Origin: Rhizoclosmatium globosum
Lineage: Eukaryota > Chytridiomycota > Chytridiomycetes > Chytridiales > Chytriomycetaceae
Direction of reading: 5' to 3'
NCBI GenBank assembly: GCA_002104985.1
Contig: MCGO01000080.1
Coordinates: forward strand, 1 to 64,000
Length of the DNA stretch: 64,000 bases
Position 1 is the stretch's first letter. Every line of letters starts with the position of its first letter. A program made the position numbers and the translations under genes. This document shows, in pieces, positions 35,228-46,768 of the stretch. The notes beneath the pieces are model-generated. The model did no database searches. It saw only the letters and a list, made by a program, of their open reading frames with translations, and was not told where the DNA came from.

Positions 35228-35554
35228 TTAGCAAGTGATTCCACAAACGGAGCTGACTTCACCAACACAGACACTGTCCCAAGAAGTAGTACCACAGTAG
35301 CTGTCCTGGGCAATAATTTTACCAACACAAGCGTCACAGGTAGATCTCAAAGCAACACCAGTAACACACACTTGCTATGAGAACAAGCAGTTCCAGAGGA
35401 AGTGGCGGCAACGCACGCGTTGTCAGCATTGGACCAGAGTGGTTCCTTGCTGTGCGTTACAAATATCACCATTCTCTCCATTAGTCTGGTCGCACCAAGC
35501 AAGTGGAGATCCGATAACAGTTGCGACACCAACAGCACACAGTAGATTCGTCAT
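35228..35554 (-). pseudogene. Secreted cysteine-rich protein, frames disrupted
   Basis: ATG at 35554 starts MTNLLCAVGVATVIGSPLAW, a typical signal peptide, then CDQTNGENGDICN. Cys-rich sequence continues in other frames: ACVAATSSGTACSHSKCV, then RSTCDACVGKIIAQDSYC and TTSWDSVCVGEVSSVCGITC, with a stop at 35228. The DSYC...WDSVCVxEVxxVC pattern resembles extracellular Cys-rich repeats I associate with chytrids. Two frame changes are needed, one at a GT repeat. An alternative with a 60-nt intron keeps one frame but uses a poor donor. A pseudogene, sequence errors or odd splicing all remain possible. Confidence 0.5.
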
Positions 35555-35669
35555 CAAAGTTAAACCCAAAGAAAGTCTTCACTTTTCTAAGAATTTGCAG
35601 CAATTGAAGGTTTAGTTCACTACATATGTTTACGCAATTATTAACAGATAAAGATGTTTTTATATTCCT

Positions 35670-36742
35670 TTGGATTATTTAACGCCACAAAAGTTTCCAG
35701 CAATGAGTGAACGTGACGAGGTTTTATTGAAAATGATGCTATCCGCCGAAAAAGACTACCATGACACAAAGAAAGACTACGAAGGCGCCAAGCACGATCT
35801 GACACTCGAGTGGAAGTTGGTTCATCCCAATGGACTGGTCAGCGGCTTACTTGGATACCTCCAGGCCAATAAGTCCTTGCAAGAAATGGCAACAAAAACT
35901 GAGCACACAAGGGACATCTATCACGATATCATAAGATCGGGTATATTCTATTGCGTGCAGCGAAACCGGTCTAAAAACGCTGGTTTGGTAGATTTTTCAC
36001 CTCTGAAACGAAAAAGCGAGGCGTCAACCAACACGCTGTCCAAGAAATCGCGCTATCAATCAGAATCGGAAAGGTCTGTCAGGTCGTCAGGCAAGCAGAC
36101 CCAATTTCGGAAACGTGTAATGGATCGCGATCAACAAAAATGTGTTTGTTGCAAGCTGTCGTCAGGTGATGCTTGCCATATTATTCCTTGGGCAACATAC
36201 AACTGTAATCCGGTTCTGTGGAATACACAGTTTGGTGGATTCTGTTATGACCGCGATCATAATTCGTTTGACGTTCGGAATGGGCTCTTTCTGTGCTTTA
36301 ACCATCATCACGACTTCGATAGTTTTCAATTTACAATTCAGTATAATCTGGGGAGATTCTTTTACACGACTTTTACAAAATCTGGTCTAATTCAAGGACA
36401 AGCGTTGGAGTTTGGGGAAATGGTTGCCTTTCACCCACATCCCAAATTTTTGGACCACCACAATCAAAGGTACGTACTCTATCCCTAAGTGAACATATAA
36501 GTTGAAAATGTTAATCATTCTTCACTGACAGATTCTACGATTATCATAAAATGAAAGCTGCTTCAGAACCAAATCATATTCAAAAACAAGAGTCAGACAC
36601 AACTCTAGGAAACGAGCAAGCCAAACACAAAGTTTTAGACTTTTTTGAATTTCAGGAGAAAGAGGAGAAGCTGAAGCAGCTTCAGTGTTTTATGGAGCTC
36701 GATGCAGAAGAGCGTAGCTATGTGCTTTTAGGACTAATATGA
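35670..36742 (+). CDS. HNH-endonuclease-domain protein (336 aa)
   Basis: Exons 35670-36469 and 36532-36742 total 1,011 nt. Residues about 147-220 form a fungal-type HNH module: FRKRVMDRDQQKCVCCKLSS, DACHIIPW, then DVRNGLFLCFNHHHDFDSFQ. The Cys pair and the His residues suggest a metal-bound nuclease fold. The N-terminus is helical and charged. A second possible start is 35703 (MSERDEVLL). Fungal proteins of this class are usually uncharacterised; genome defence or mobile-DNA links are speculation. Confidence 0.8.
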
Positions 36743-36887
36743 GAATCTGAAGAATATTAGTCGGGTTGTCAGCTACATGTTCAGCACACTTGTCAGCTAT
36801 TTGTTCAGCACACTCAGTGAATGAAATAACAAGAAATAGTTTATATAGCACTATCAAAGAACAGAGTGCATTCTCCGACACGATAAA

Positions 36888-37781
36888 TCACGCATTAGCT
36901 GATGAAGAAGAAGATTCTCCCAATGCAGCTTTCGACTCCATAGCATCCGCCATACTAGAATCATCATCCAAGCCAACATCGCAATTCTCTACAATCCAAT
37001 TGACAACCCGTTCCCTCCCCATCATTTCCGCAAGCCCAAGAGGACTCTTTCCCTCCAAATTCTTTGCCCCAATATTCGCACCGAGTTTCACCAACACTTT
37101 AACAATCTCCAAGTGGCCGTTCAAGCAGGCCCAGTGCAGAGCCGTACCACCATCTTCCGAGGTGGAAACGGTAGAGTTCAAGTCGGCAGGCAGGACGAGC
37201 GCATCGAGGAAGAAGAGGGAGAGGAGGGGCAGGTGGTTGTTTGCCGCCGCCGCATGCAAGGGAGTAAAACCCTGTTTGCACGGGGTTATCGCAATTGTCC
37301 TCAGCAGAGTTTTCAGCGGGTGCGACAGTTCGGGCACCTGTTCAACGAGCGGTGGACTGGGCTCGGGCACCTTCAATTCGGAAAGCGCGGCCTTGTCCTT
37401 GACCGTGTTCGCCTCAATGTCCATTTGATCCGGTTTCTCGTCTGTTTCGCCTTCCGTTTCGAAGGTCGGCGTTGGATTCGCCGCTTCAAAGGCCCGCACC
37501 TCGTTCGCAAAGCCGGCGTAGTAGCGATCGAGGCGCTCGATTGCCGAAGCCGCTTTCGAGGAAAAGGCGGAAAACTCGGTGGAAGCGGGTGTGTTTTGCG
37601 TGAGAAAGCTGATCAGAGTTGCGATGTTGTCGACTTCGTTGTATCGGACACACTCGGACATCACATCGATGAAGCTGTCGCCGTCTTCGTCAATTGGGTA
37701 GCTGGCGAGGTTGGACAGAAGCTGCGTGGTTGTGGCGTACATCGGGAGAGGTGGTTGGTGTTTCAAGGGACTTTGCTTCAA
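36888..37781 (-). CDS. Ankyrin-repeat protein, possibly Yar1-like (297 aa)
   Basis: One exon. A more likely start is 37742 (MYATTTQLLSN). The first half is helical with an acidic Pro-rich linker. The second half has ankyrin repeats: GFTPLHAAAANNHLPLLSLF, GGTALHWACLNGHLEIVKVL, LEGKSPLGLAEMMGRERVVN. The TALHWACLNGHLEIVK repeat is close to yeast Yar1, a chaperone of ribosomal protein uS3. The long N-terminal half is not Yar1-like, so the assignment is tentative. Confidence 0.7.
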   Translation of the reverse strand: MKQSPLKHQPPLPMYATTTQLLSNLASYPIDEDGDSFIDVMSECVRYNEVDNIATLISFLTQNTPASTEFSAFSSKAASAIERLDRYYAGFANEVRAFEAANPTPTFETEGETDEKPDQMDIEANTVKDKAALSELKVPEPSPPLVEQVPELSHPLKTLLRTIAITPCKQGFTPLHAAAANNHLPLLSLFFLDALVLPADLNSTVSTSEDGGTALHWACLNGHLEIVKVLVKLGANIGAKNLEGKSPLGLAEMMGRERVVNWIVENCDVGLDDDSSMADAMESKAALGESSSSSANA

Positions 37782-37829
37782 AACAAAAAGAAAAAGGTAA
37801 ATATACGCATAAGAGGTTTTTATCTATAT

Positions 37830-39047
37830 TCAATTCTTAAACAGCTTCTTTCCTGTCGAGGACACTGTTTCAAAGACCAAAATGGCTGCACCATTCATGG
37901 GGAAACTTCGCAAGAAGCACGGAGCGAAACCTCGATAGAATCCCTTGATTCCTTCTACACTCACAATATATCAGTACACCAATTAATTTACCACAATAAA
38001 AAACGCACCAGTTTTGAAGATATGCTTCGCGCATGATGAAACGTTTGGATATTGCCACGCTTTACTTCCAGCCCCAGGATCCTTCTGTGCCATAATACGG
38101 TTTTTGATGACATCGCAAGGATAAGAAATAGTCCAAAACGTATTCGCACTCATTCCTCCCGCCAAGAATGCCGTCATGGAGTCAGAATACCTTCTCTTCT
38201 TGAGCCACTGCGAATAAACCTACAGGATACAACCAGATCAGGACCTTACATTCATCATTATAACAAACTCACATCATAACTGCCCCAAAGCGCCCAAAAG
38301 AAACTCCGGAACATCAAACAAGGAACCAACCCTTGATACAACACCCCAACACCATGATTCCTAACAAGCTTCCTCGCAAGATCCACAGGCCCCGTATACA
38401 ACCTTCCCTCCGCACCTCCCTTCACATTATACTGAACCTGGAGTTTCGCCTTCAACAACTCGATCGGTGTCGCGACGAACGATACAGTCAGTCCAGCTAC
38501 CAATCCAGCAATACACTGGTCTCCCGTATTCAAAGGCCGTTCAGGATGCATGTCTTGCAACAGAATCCGCATGTTTGTCAACGTTGTCAATGTCACCGAG
38601 TCCATGATCGTCCATCCAATCAGCGGCGGTGTAGCGCCTCGATAGAGGGCCATGAAACCTTCCTGTCATCGTATCATTTAGCAGCGTCTTTCGTATGTTT
38701 GTGTAAGTGGACAGGTTACCCGACGAACTGTTGACATGAGACAGTCAAGAGGACCTTTGAAGCGGCCGAATCCACCTTCAGTTTGCATGCGGACTTTGAC
38801 TGTGTCCAAAGGATGCTGTTTCATGGTGTTGGATGTGGCATCAGATGTGGGTTAGATGCTTATGCTTATCTTGCAGACATTGATATGAATCACACACAAA
38901 GGACGGTACTCAACTCCAACAATCAGCTTTGTCACGCCTGATGCGATTCCAGCTGGAATTCCAATGATGCGCTATTGCAAAGTTTAGATTGGAGACTGGA
39001 CCAGGTAGCAAAGTGGTACGCACGTCAATCGTCTCTGAGTTGCTCAT
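37830..39047 (-). CDS. Mitochondrial carrier (SLC25 family), about 300 aa
   Basis: Exons 39024-39047, 38915-38971, 38720-38816, 38273-38662, 38009-38219 and 37830-37954. Three tandem carrier modules carry the signature PxD/ExxK/R: HPLDTVKVRMQ, TPIELLKAKLQVQY and YPCDVIKNRIM. It imports or exchanges a metabolite across the inner mitochondrial membrane. The sequence is closest in style to carnitine/amino-acid type carriers, but the substrate cannot be read here. Exon 3 has one extra base: the frame shifts at the AAA run near 38760-38762, so an assembly indel is likely. Donor of intron 2 is GTTGAG. Confidence 0.9.
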
Positions 39048-39166
39048 TTTGGGCAAGGATTCGTTTGATCACTTTTACAAGAATATTAAGAATTGTTAAT
39101 TGTTGAATGAGAAAGAGGGAATAGCAAAACCTGTCCTCGAATATTAATAACGGTTTAATAACCTCA

Positions 39167-41402
39167 ATGCCATTTCAGACAAGTGGCAGTCTGAGGAGAT
39201 CCAAAAGGCTCACTCTGCCATCGCAGCGTTCTGTTTATGGCAGTCGTAGTCTAAGTATACTGCCAACAGAGCTGTTTGATGATGTGTGTGCGTATCTGGA
39301 ACCAGTCGATGTCTTGAATCTGGGCTGTGTCAATCGCCGCCTTGCCTCCCTAACCACATCACATTCTCGGTATGTAAACAAACAACCTGTTCCTTCTTTT
39401 CTTTCTTATACTAAAACTCACATGATCAAGCATCTGGAGGATCCTACACAAAAACACCGGACTACCAGCCATTCCTCCCTCCGCCGCCAGCATTGTCACT
39501 CACAAACAAGTCTTTAGTTTGATATCGCGAGTTACTTCATCCCCACACACCCACATCCCCTTCTCTGACCGTGTTTCAACAGGCAGGATGTTCCCGATGC
39601 CCAACGAAAACGAAACAAGTAAATTGGAGGCTTCTTCAACGAGTATGTGTGAAGTGCACACAGCTTTCTGAGGTACCGTCGTGGAACAAGGAGTTTTTTG
39701 AATGGGTGGAGGAAATGAAGAACTTTGAGGTCGCTTGTGTTGAAGAACGGCTTAATGAGATTGAAGAAATCAAAAGGCAACGACGGTGGGATATATTCAG
39801 AAGGTACTGTATGTATGTGTTTATGCGACTCTTGATTTACGTGGTACGAATAGGTTTGGAGCAATGAACCCTCCAATCTATGAGGACATTCTGGAAGAGT
39901 GTGAAGGCTTTGAGAGAGTCTGTGAGCCTCCAGTCCCCATCACCGATCGCATATTCGCAAACATAAAACGCTTATTGGCTCCCCAAATTCGATCCGTGCG
40001 TGTCCAAGAAACGTGGACGGAGTGGTATATACAGCTCCATACAATCGCGATGGAAGGGATTCCGAAATCTTGGAACAACTATGTGAGCGTTGATGTTTTG
40101 CGGTATCATCATTCGGAAACTGTGGCGGGCAAAGAACTGGATTTTATAAGACGGTGTGCACATGCGTTTCTTGCGGATTTGGAGACATATCAGTGGTCAG
40201 ACGCGTTCCCTGCTTTTAATGTCGACAAGTATCTAGAAGAAGCTCGAAGAGTACTCCGCGCACCATATGAAAAGTATGTTGAAGCTGAACGGGATGTCTT
40301 GAACCGGATGCCACATTTGAAAACCATCCTCGACGATTTCAAAGATTGCGGCTTGGAGGATGTTCAAAATATATTCTGGAACGTAGATGAAAAGCATCAA
40401 GCTGAGAAGTTTGAGCAGTTTGTTCAGTCCGAAGTTCTATTTTCCAGACTTGAAGAATTATTTCACCCAAACATCTTCCAGACAGTGCCTACAGTTGAAA
40501 TTCATGTACTAGGTGGAACGCAATGGTTCCATTGGAATTCTTTTGCTTTTGACTACAAGTTAGACTGGAACGGAGACACTATGAAAGCCTTATGGCAAGC
40601 ATGGCAAGATACAATTGCAATTCGTATTGCCGCAGTTTACCGACACATCACCACCAAGTGCAGTCCCAAACTCTTGGATGCCAACCTCCCTGAAATCGAA
40701 GTTACCAATCTCACACAATCTCATGAATGGCGATACCTTTCTGACCTCGACCCACGAACGGTTTGCGCAGTACGAAGACTTTTGGAAAATATAACACGAC
40801 TTACACATATTTGCGAGGCATACCCAGACTTCCACGGAATGAAGGAAAAAGTCGCAGAAATTCAAGCACTTCTTATAGAACCAGCTGCCACTTTCAATGA
40901 AACCAAGCTATTCGCTGCATGCTCCTTTTACTTGAACCAAAAATGCTATATTCGCAAAATTGGTCTCGGAGTCATTGTTGAGAAATTCTATGTCTCGAAA
41001 GGATTGGACTTTACAACTGGCTTTGATTTAGACGACGCTGGTATGATCGAACGTCAAGAGTGGCAAAACAAAGTAGATGAACGGTTAGAAGCAATCGTCG
41101 AAGCGTTGAACAACAATTGGATGCTTGAAATTCCACCTGAGTTCAAGTCGCGTTTGAGATCCTTTGTTAATGGAAATCATTATGGACATCAGTCTGATTT
41201 TGTGATTGCAAAGGGTTTGTTGATGGATATTTTGCCGTCGAATACTTTGTTTGATGTGACCAAGTGTTTGAAAGGGTATAAGGATTTCTTGAATAGGTTG
41301 GTGTATAAGTTGATGAGGGAGCTGAGATGGCAAGAAAGATTCAGTTCTAGTGATGGTATGTTAGAATCGTTGTGGATGGGAGATGCGCGGAATGGTCAAT
41401 AA
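39167..41402 (+). CDS. Large F-box protein with Cys motif (690 aa)
   Basis: Exons 39167-39369, 39431-39530, 39583-39803 and 39854-41402 total 2,073 nt (691 codons). The F-box is at residues 31-60 (LPTELFDDVCAYLEPVDVLN, LGCVNRRLASLT) with RIWRILHKNTGLP following. A CSRCPTK...RVCVKCTQ Cys quartet in exon 3 may bind zinc. The remaining ~500 aa are helical without a known domain. Probably an SCF ubiquitin-ligase substrate adaptor. Confidence 0.75.
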
Positions 41403-41526
41403 TATTTCCTATTATCGTAAATCATTCTAAAGTTATATCAATAAAAGTCCAGGTATACTAAATGATGAATAGTACTATTCTTTTCTGATTCTTTTCCTGT
41501 TTTTTGAAAGTTCAAGCAAACCAACA

Positions 41527-42155
41527 ATGATCCGCACTACCCGTCTTATCACATCGCCCATGCGATCAATGCTCATCCGACCACTTTCTACTGCACCCAT
41601 TCGAGGAACATCGTTCTTGCCCGTGTCCACCTTGGCCTTGTCTCGGCCTTATCCAAGAGCAACTGCAACACTAAAGAACCACCACATGCACCAACACCTT
41701 CCCCTTCACCAACACCGACAGTACCACGACCAATCGCAGCCTCAACCAAGTGCAACCGATGACTCATCACCGCCACAGCCACTTCTCCTTCTAATCGCAG
41801 GTTACCTTGTCCTCGTTAACGCCGGCGCCGTGGCTCTGTTTTGGTACGACAAGAACCAGGCACAAAAGAAAGGGTGGCGCGTCCCGGAGAAACAGCTTCA
41901 ATTGACGGCGTTGCTTGGTGGCTGGATTGGAGGTTTGCTTTAGTACTTCTCATTCTGCTTATTGAATGTACAACATCAGGAATATGGGCGATGAAGCAGT
42001 TTAAACACAAGACGGTCAAGAAGGAGTTTCAGCAACCATACTATGTTGCTGTCGTTGGAAATATGGTCATTATGGGTGGTCTTGCTGGCGCGTGGATGTT
42101 CTTGCCTCGATTTAGGCAGAGTGCGAAGAGCTTTGTGAGAGGGATTGTTGGATAG
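41527..42155 (+). CDS. DUF1294 membrane protein, probably mitochondrial (193 aa)
   Basis: Exons 41527-41932 and 41980-42155 total 582 nt. The N-terminus MIRTTRLITSPMRSMLIRPL is Arg-rich and lacks acids, as in a mitochondrial presequence. After a His/Gln-rich linker come LLLLIAGYLVLVNAGAVALFW, DKNQAQKKGWRVPEKQLQLT, LLGGWIGG, then KQFKHKTVKKEFQQPY and a last membrane segment. The DKxxA...WRVPE...GGWIG...HKTxKxxF order is the DUF1294 signature. Function of the family is unknown. Confidence 0.82.
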
Positions 42156-42672
42156 ATCACAATGGACTGTCCATGGATATTAAGATTGGTCAGACAGGAC
42201 TCCTGCCATATCACGACTGGCACTAATAAATAATCAATAAATATCTAATGGATAACCGCAATAGTGTTCTTGGTCGTCAAGAACAGCAAAGGTCGCCAAA
42301 AATGTTAAAGTTGAAAAAGTAAACCCGGATCATTCCGTAAATAAAGTTACGTCATTCTCATTTGCCCATGTGAAGCAGCAATCTACGCATCTGATTTCTC
42401 GCTTCCGTATGTGGCGCGAAAGAGTATAAGAAGGAAAGGTCGGGATCGGATTCGTTCTCCGATATTCCCCGACCCCTCCCAAAACCCGCGTCCCCCGTGT
42501 CTCCCGCGTCTCCACCCACATCGAAACACGCCCATGATCACCTCCAGCTATTCCAAGTGCGTGTGTTCCCCGAGTCCCTCGAATCATTCTTATCTGTTCC
42601 TTATCTGATTCATCTGATTCGACTCCCACCACCAAAAACAAACCAACAAAAAACAGATTTGAAACGACGCCG
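42156..42672. promoter_or_regulatory. Intergenic region upstream of pyruvate carboxylase
   Basis: 517 bp: the 3' flank of the DUF1294 gene (AATAAA-like motifs near 42228-42240) and the 5' region of pyruvate carboxylase, pyrimidine-rich from about 42470. No defined promoter element recognised. Confidence 0.4.
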
Positions 42673-45600
42673 ATGCTTCGAAGTGTCGCCGCCGCCGAGC
42701 CGCCGCAATCGCCAAAGACCGCGTCGCAGCCAACGATCCTCGCGGCGAATCGCGGCGAAATTGCCCTGAGAATCATCAGAGCCGGACGCGAACTGAACAT
42801 GAAATGCATTGTACTTTGTCGATTTCGTTGCTGCCTAAAACAACCCTAACCCTAAGTCTATGTATTAGGCTATCTACTCGTTCGAAGACAGGCTCTCTAT
42901 GCACAGAACTAGGGCGGACAAGTCCTACCAAATCGGTTCCCCTGAAACCCACACCCCTGTTGGAGGTACCCCACTCCACTCCACCCCCCTCCTCTCCAAC
43001 CACAACTAACGAGTAACTCCCCCGCCTCTTTCTCTCCCGCAACCCCCCACCAGCATACCTCGCAATCAACGACATCATCGACATTGCAAAGTCAAAGAAC
43101 GTCGACGTGATCCACCCCGGATACGGTTTCCTCTCGGAGAACCCTCAATTCGCAGCTGCCTGTGAAGCTGCGGGAATTGCGTTCGTGGGTCCCGCGCCAG
43201 AAGTCATTCTTGCGTGTGGAGATAAGACGAAGGCGAGAGAGATGGCGATTAAGGCGGGGGTGCCGGTTGTTCCTGGGTCTGATGGCGCTGTTAAGAATGT
43301 GAGCTCTATTTTTTGATAAACACACGTGTTGTGCGTGTGTGTGTGCTTTATCTCTGTTGGACTCATGCATCAAAAAAAAACACGAATAGGCGACTGATGC
43401 CGTTGCCTTTGCGGAGAAACATGGTCTTCCAATCATTATCAAAGCTGCGAATGGTGGTGGTGGCCGTGGAATGCGTGTGGTCAGAGACATGGAATCCCTT
43501 CCAATGCTCTTTGAACGTGCTCGATCTGAATCTCTTTCTGCGTTCGGTGACGACACTCTCTTTATCGAAAAGTTGATTGAGAAGCCCAGGTTTGTTACCG
43601 CACATGTTGTTGCATTGGTCACCATAGATAACGAAATCTCTAAAATTACAAACTACCAACCAACAGACACATTGAAGTACAGATCCTCGCAGATGGACAA
43701 GGAAATGTTATCCATTTGTACGAGCGTGACTGTTCCGTTCAACGTCGTCACCAGAAAGTCGTTGAATACGGTCCCTCCTTCCTTCCCGAAGCCAAACGCC
43801 AACTCCTCCTCGATGATGCAATCAAATTGGCGAAAGCGTCTGGATACAAGAATGCTGGAACGGTCGAGTTCCTCGTTGACCAGAACGACACACACTATTT
43901 CATTGAAATCAACCCGCGTGTGCAGGTGGAGCACTGTGTAACTGAGGAGATTACGGGAGTCGATATTGTTGCTTCGCAGATTCAGATTGCGTTGGGCAAG
44001 TCGCTGCCGGAGTTGGGATTGACCCAGGATAAGATTCAGATGCGGTGAGTTCGAGTTTCTTTGTTTTGGTGCACGGCTAAACAAGCCTAAAAATGATAGT
44101 GGATTCGCTATTCAATGTCGTATCACTGCTGAAGACCCTCGTCAGAACTTCCAGCCTGATAGTGGAAGAATCTCAATGTACAGATCTCCTGGTGGTAACG
44201 GTATCCGTCTGGACGGTGGACCAGCTTACTCGGGTGCCCTCATTTCCCCACACTACGACTCTCTTCTCGTCAAGTGTATTGCTGTCGGCAGAGACTACAA
44301 CGCCTCCCGCCTCAAAATGCTTGCCGCTCTCTCCGAGTTCCGTGTCCGTGGAATCAAGAACAACATCGACTGGCTCATGAAACTCCTCCAACACCCGACA
44401 TTCGCCGCTGGTGGTAAAGTCTGGACAACCTTCATTGACGACACACCTGAGCTCTTCCGTGACTACGAGCACGAACAAAAGTGCGGTCAGCAGTTAATGC
44501 GATACCTCGGAGAACTCATTGTCAACGGTCCACAAGTCCCCGGCCAAGTCGGTGTCCCAGAACTCAAAGGCGAAGCCATTGTCCCAGAACTCCCCAACGC
44601 CCCTCCAACAGCCGCAACAGTCTCCTGCCTGAAAGGATGGCGCAACATCCTCGTCGACCAAGGCCCCGACGCATTCTGTGCCGCAATCCGAAAACACCCC
44701 GGAGTCCTCGTCACAGACACAACCTGGCGTGACGCCCACCAATCCATCCTCGCAACCCGCGTCCGAACAATCGACATCGCAAAAATCGCACCCCTCACCT
44801 CCCACGCCCTCCAAAACTGTTTCTCTCTCGAATCATGGGGTGGGGCCACATTCGACGTATCCCTCCGATTCCTCAAAGAATGTCCATGGGACCGTCTCGA
44901 CATTCTCCGTAAACTCGTACCCAACATTCCATTCCAGATGCTCCTCCGAGGCGCGAACGCTGTCGGGTACACAGCTTACCCGGACCACGTCGTCTACGAG
45001 TTTTGTGAACACGCCGTCAAACACGGGATGGATATTTTCCGAGTCTTTGATTCCCTCAACTACGTGGATAACTTGAAACTTGGTATTGACGCGGTGAAGA
45101 AGGCTGGTGGAGTTGCTGAAGCTGCGATCTCGTACACTGGAGATGTGAGCGACTTGTCAAAGAAGAGGTATGATCTCGCGTATTACTTGGATTTGACGGA
45201 TAAGCTTGTCGCCGATGGGATTCATATTTTGGGGATCAAGGACATGGCTGGATTGTTGAAGCCAAGGGCTGCTACAATGTTGATTGGAGCCATTAGAAAG
45301 AAGTATCCGGATTTGGTTATTCACTTGCATACGGTGAGTTTTATTGGTTTTTTTGGTTGATGTTGGAAGCTAAAGATTGGATATTCAGCACGACACTGCC
45401 GGAACTGGTATTGCTACTTACCTTGCTGCCGTTGCTGCTGGTGTTGATATTGTTGACTGTGCTGTTGACTCGCTCTCTGGGCAAACGTCCCAGCCATCTA
45501 TGGGTGCCTTTGTTGCTTCTGCCGAGAACACTGGAATCGAACCATCTGCTGTTCAAGCTCTCTCTGGATACTGGGAACAAATCCGTCTTCTCTACTCTCC

Positions 45601-46615
45601 ATTCGAATCACCAATGCCACCATCCGACTCATCCATCTATTACACAGAAATGCCAGGTGGTCAATACACTAACTTGCAATTCCAATCCCGTCAACTTGGT
45701 CTCGGTAAAGAATGGACACGTATCAAAGCTGCGTATGCCCAAGCCAACCGGCTTTGTGGTGACATTGTGAAAGTAACTCCATCCTCCAAAGTCGTTGGTG
45801 ACTTGGCTCAGTTCATGGTTGCCCAAAACTTGTCTGAACAAGATGTCCACGACCGCGCCGGAACTCTCTCCTTCCCGCAATCTGTAGTCGAGTACTTTCA
45901 AGGATACCTTGGTCAACCTCCATACGGCTACCCAGAGCCCCTCCGCACCAAGATCCTCACCGCCAAGAACGTCCACCCCGTCAATGGCCGCCCAGGTGCA
46001 TCCATGCCCGCCATCAACATGAACGACCTCAAAGCCTCCCTCATCGAGAAATTCGGCGACGACATCCGCGACGTGGACGTCCTCTCCGCCGCCCTCTACC
46101 CAAAAGTATTTGACGAATACCGCACCGCAATCGACCTCTTCGGCCCCATCCAACTCATCCCAACCCAATACTTCCTCCGCCCCATGGAAATCGGCGAGGA
46201 ATTCGAGTACATTGGCGAAGAAGGAAACCACATGATTGTCCGCTTCGTAGCCGTTGGACCTCTTGACGAAATCACGCTCCGCCGCGACGTGTTCTTTATG
46301 ATTGATGGTGAAGCGCGGGTGATTGATGTTCCTGACAAGGCTGGGGAGAAGACTGCAAAGGCGACATCGATTGTGCGTGTGAAGGCGGACCCGAAGTCGA
46401 AGCATGAGTGTGGAGCGCCGATGGCGGGTCTTGTTGTGGATGTTCCTGTGAAGGAGGGACAGGCTGTGAAAATGGGACAACCGATTGCGGTGTTGTCGGC
46501 AATGAAGATGGAGACGATTGTAGCAGCGACTATGGATGGTGTTGTGGAGAAGGTTTGTGTGAAGCAAGGTGATTATATTGCGTCTGGGGATTTGATTGCA
46601 AGGGTTGTGGAGTGA
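42673..46615 (+). CDS. PYC: Pyruvate carboxylase (1,172 aa)
   Basis: Exons 42673-42810, 42869-42965, 43054-43298, 43390-43589, 43667-44044, 44100-45333 and 45389-46615 total 3,519 nt. Biotin carboxylase: [70 protein letters not shown]. Carboxyltransferase: [49 protein letters not shown]-terminal biotinyl domain: [14 protein letters not shown] and the biotinylated Lys in [10 protein letters not shown]. It converts pyruvate, bicarbonate and ATP to oxaloacetate (anaplerosis, gluconeogenesis). The N-terminus lacks an obvious targeting signal, consistent with the cytosolic fungal enzyme. Intron 1 contains telomere-like CAACCCTAACCCTAAG. Confidence 0.97.
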
Positions 46616-46768
46616 TTTTTGGCTTTGTTTTGAGTTTTTTTAGTTATAAAACTAGTGCTATTTGAAAACTTTATCCAGACGTTTATGCTAAATGGAATTG
46701 AGGTTTCTTTCTATTATCTACATTTACTTCCATTATAATGATTAACATTTATTCTGTCCGAGACCAAA

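Noticed and set aside
37113..38036. 307-aa plus-strand ORF
   Set aside because: Antisense to the ankyrin gene and the end of the mitochondrial carrier; Arg/Gly-rich composition is typical of a shadow.
42330..42809. 159-aa minus-strand ORF
   Set aside because: Overlaps exon 1 and the upstream region of pyruvate carboxylase on the opposite strand; no domain or splice support.
45629..46567. 312-aa minus-strand ORF
   Set aside because: Antisense to the C-terminal part of pyruvate carboxylase, which is clearly the real gene.
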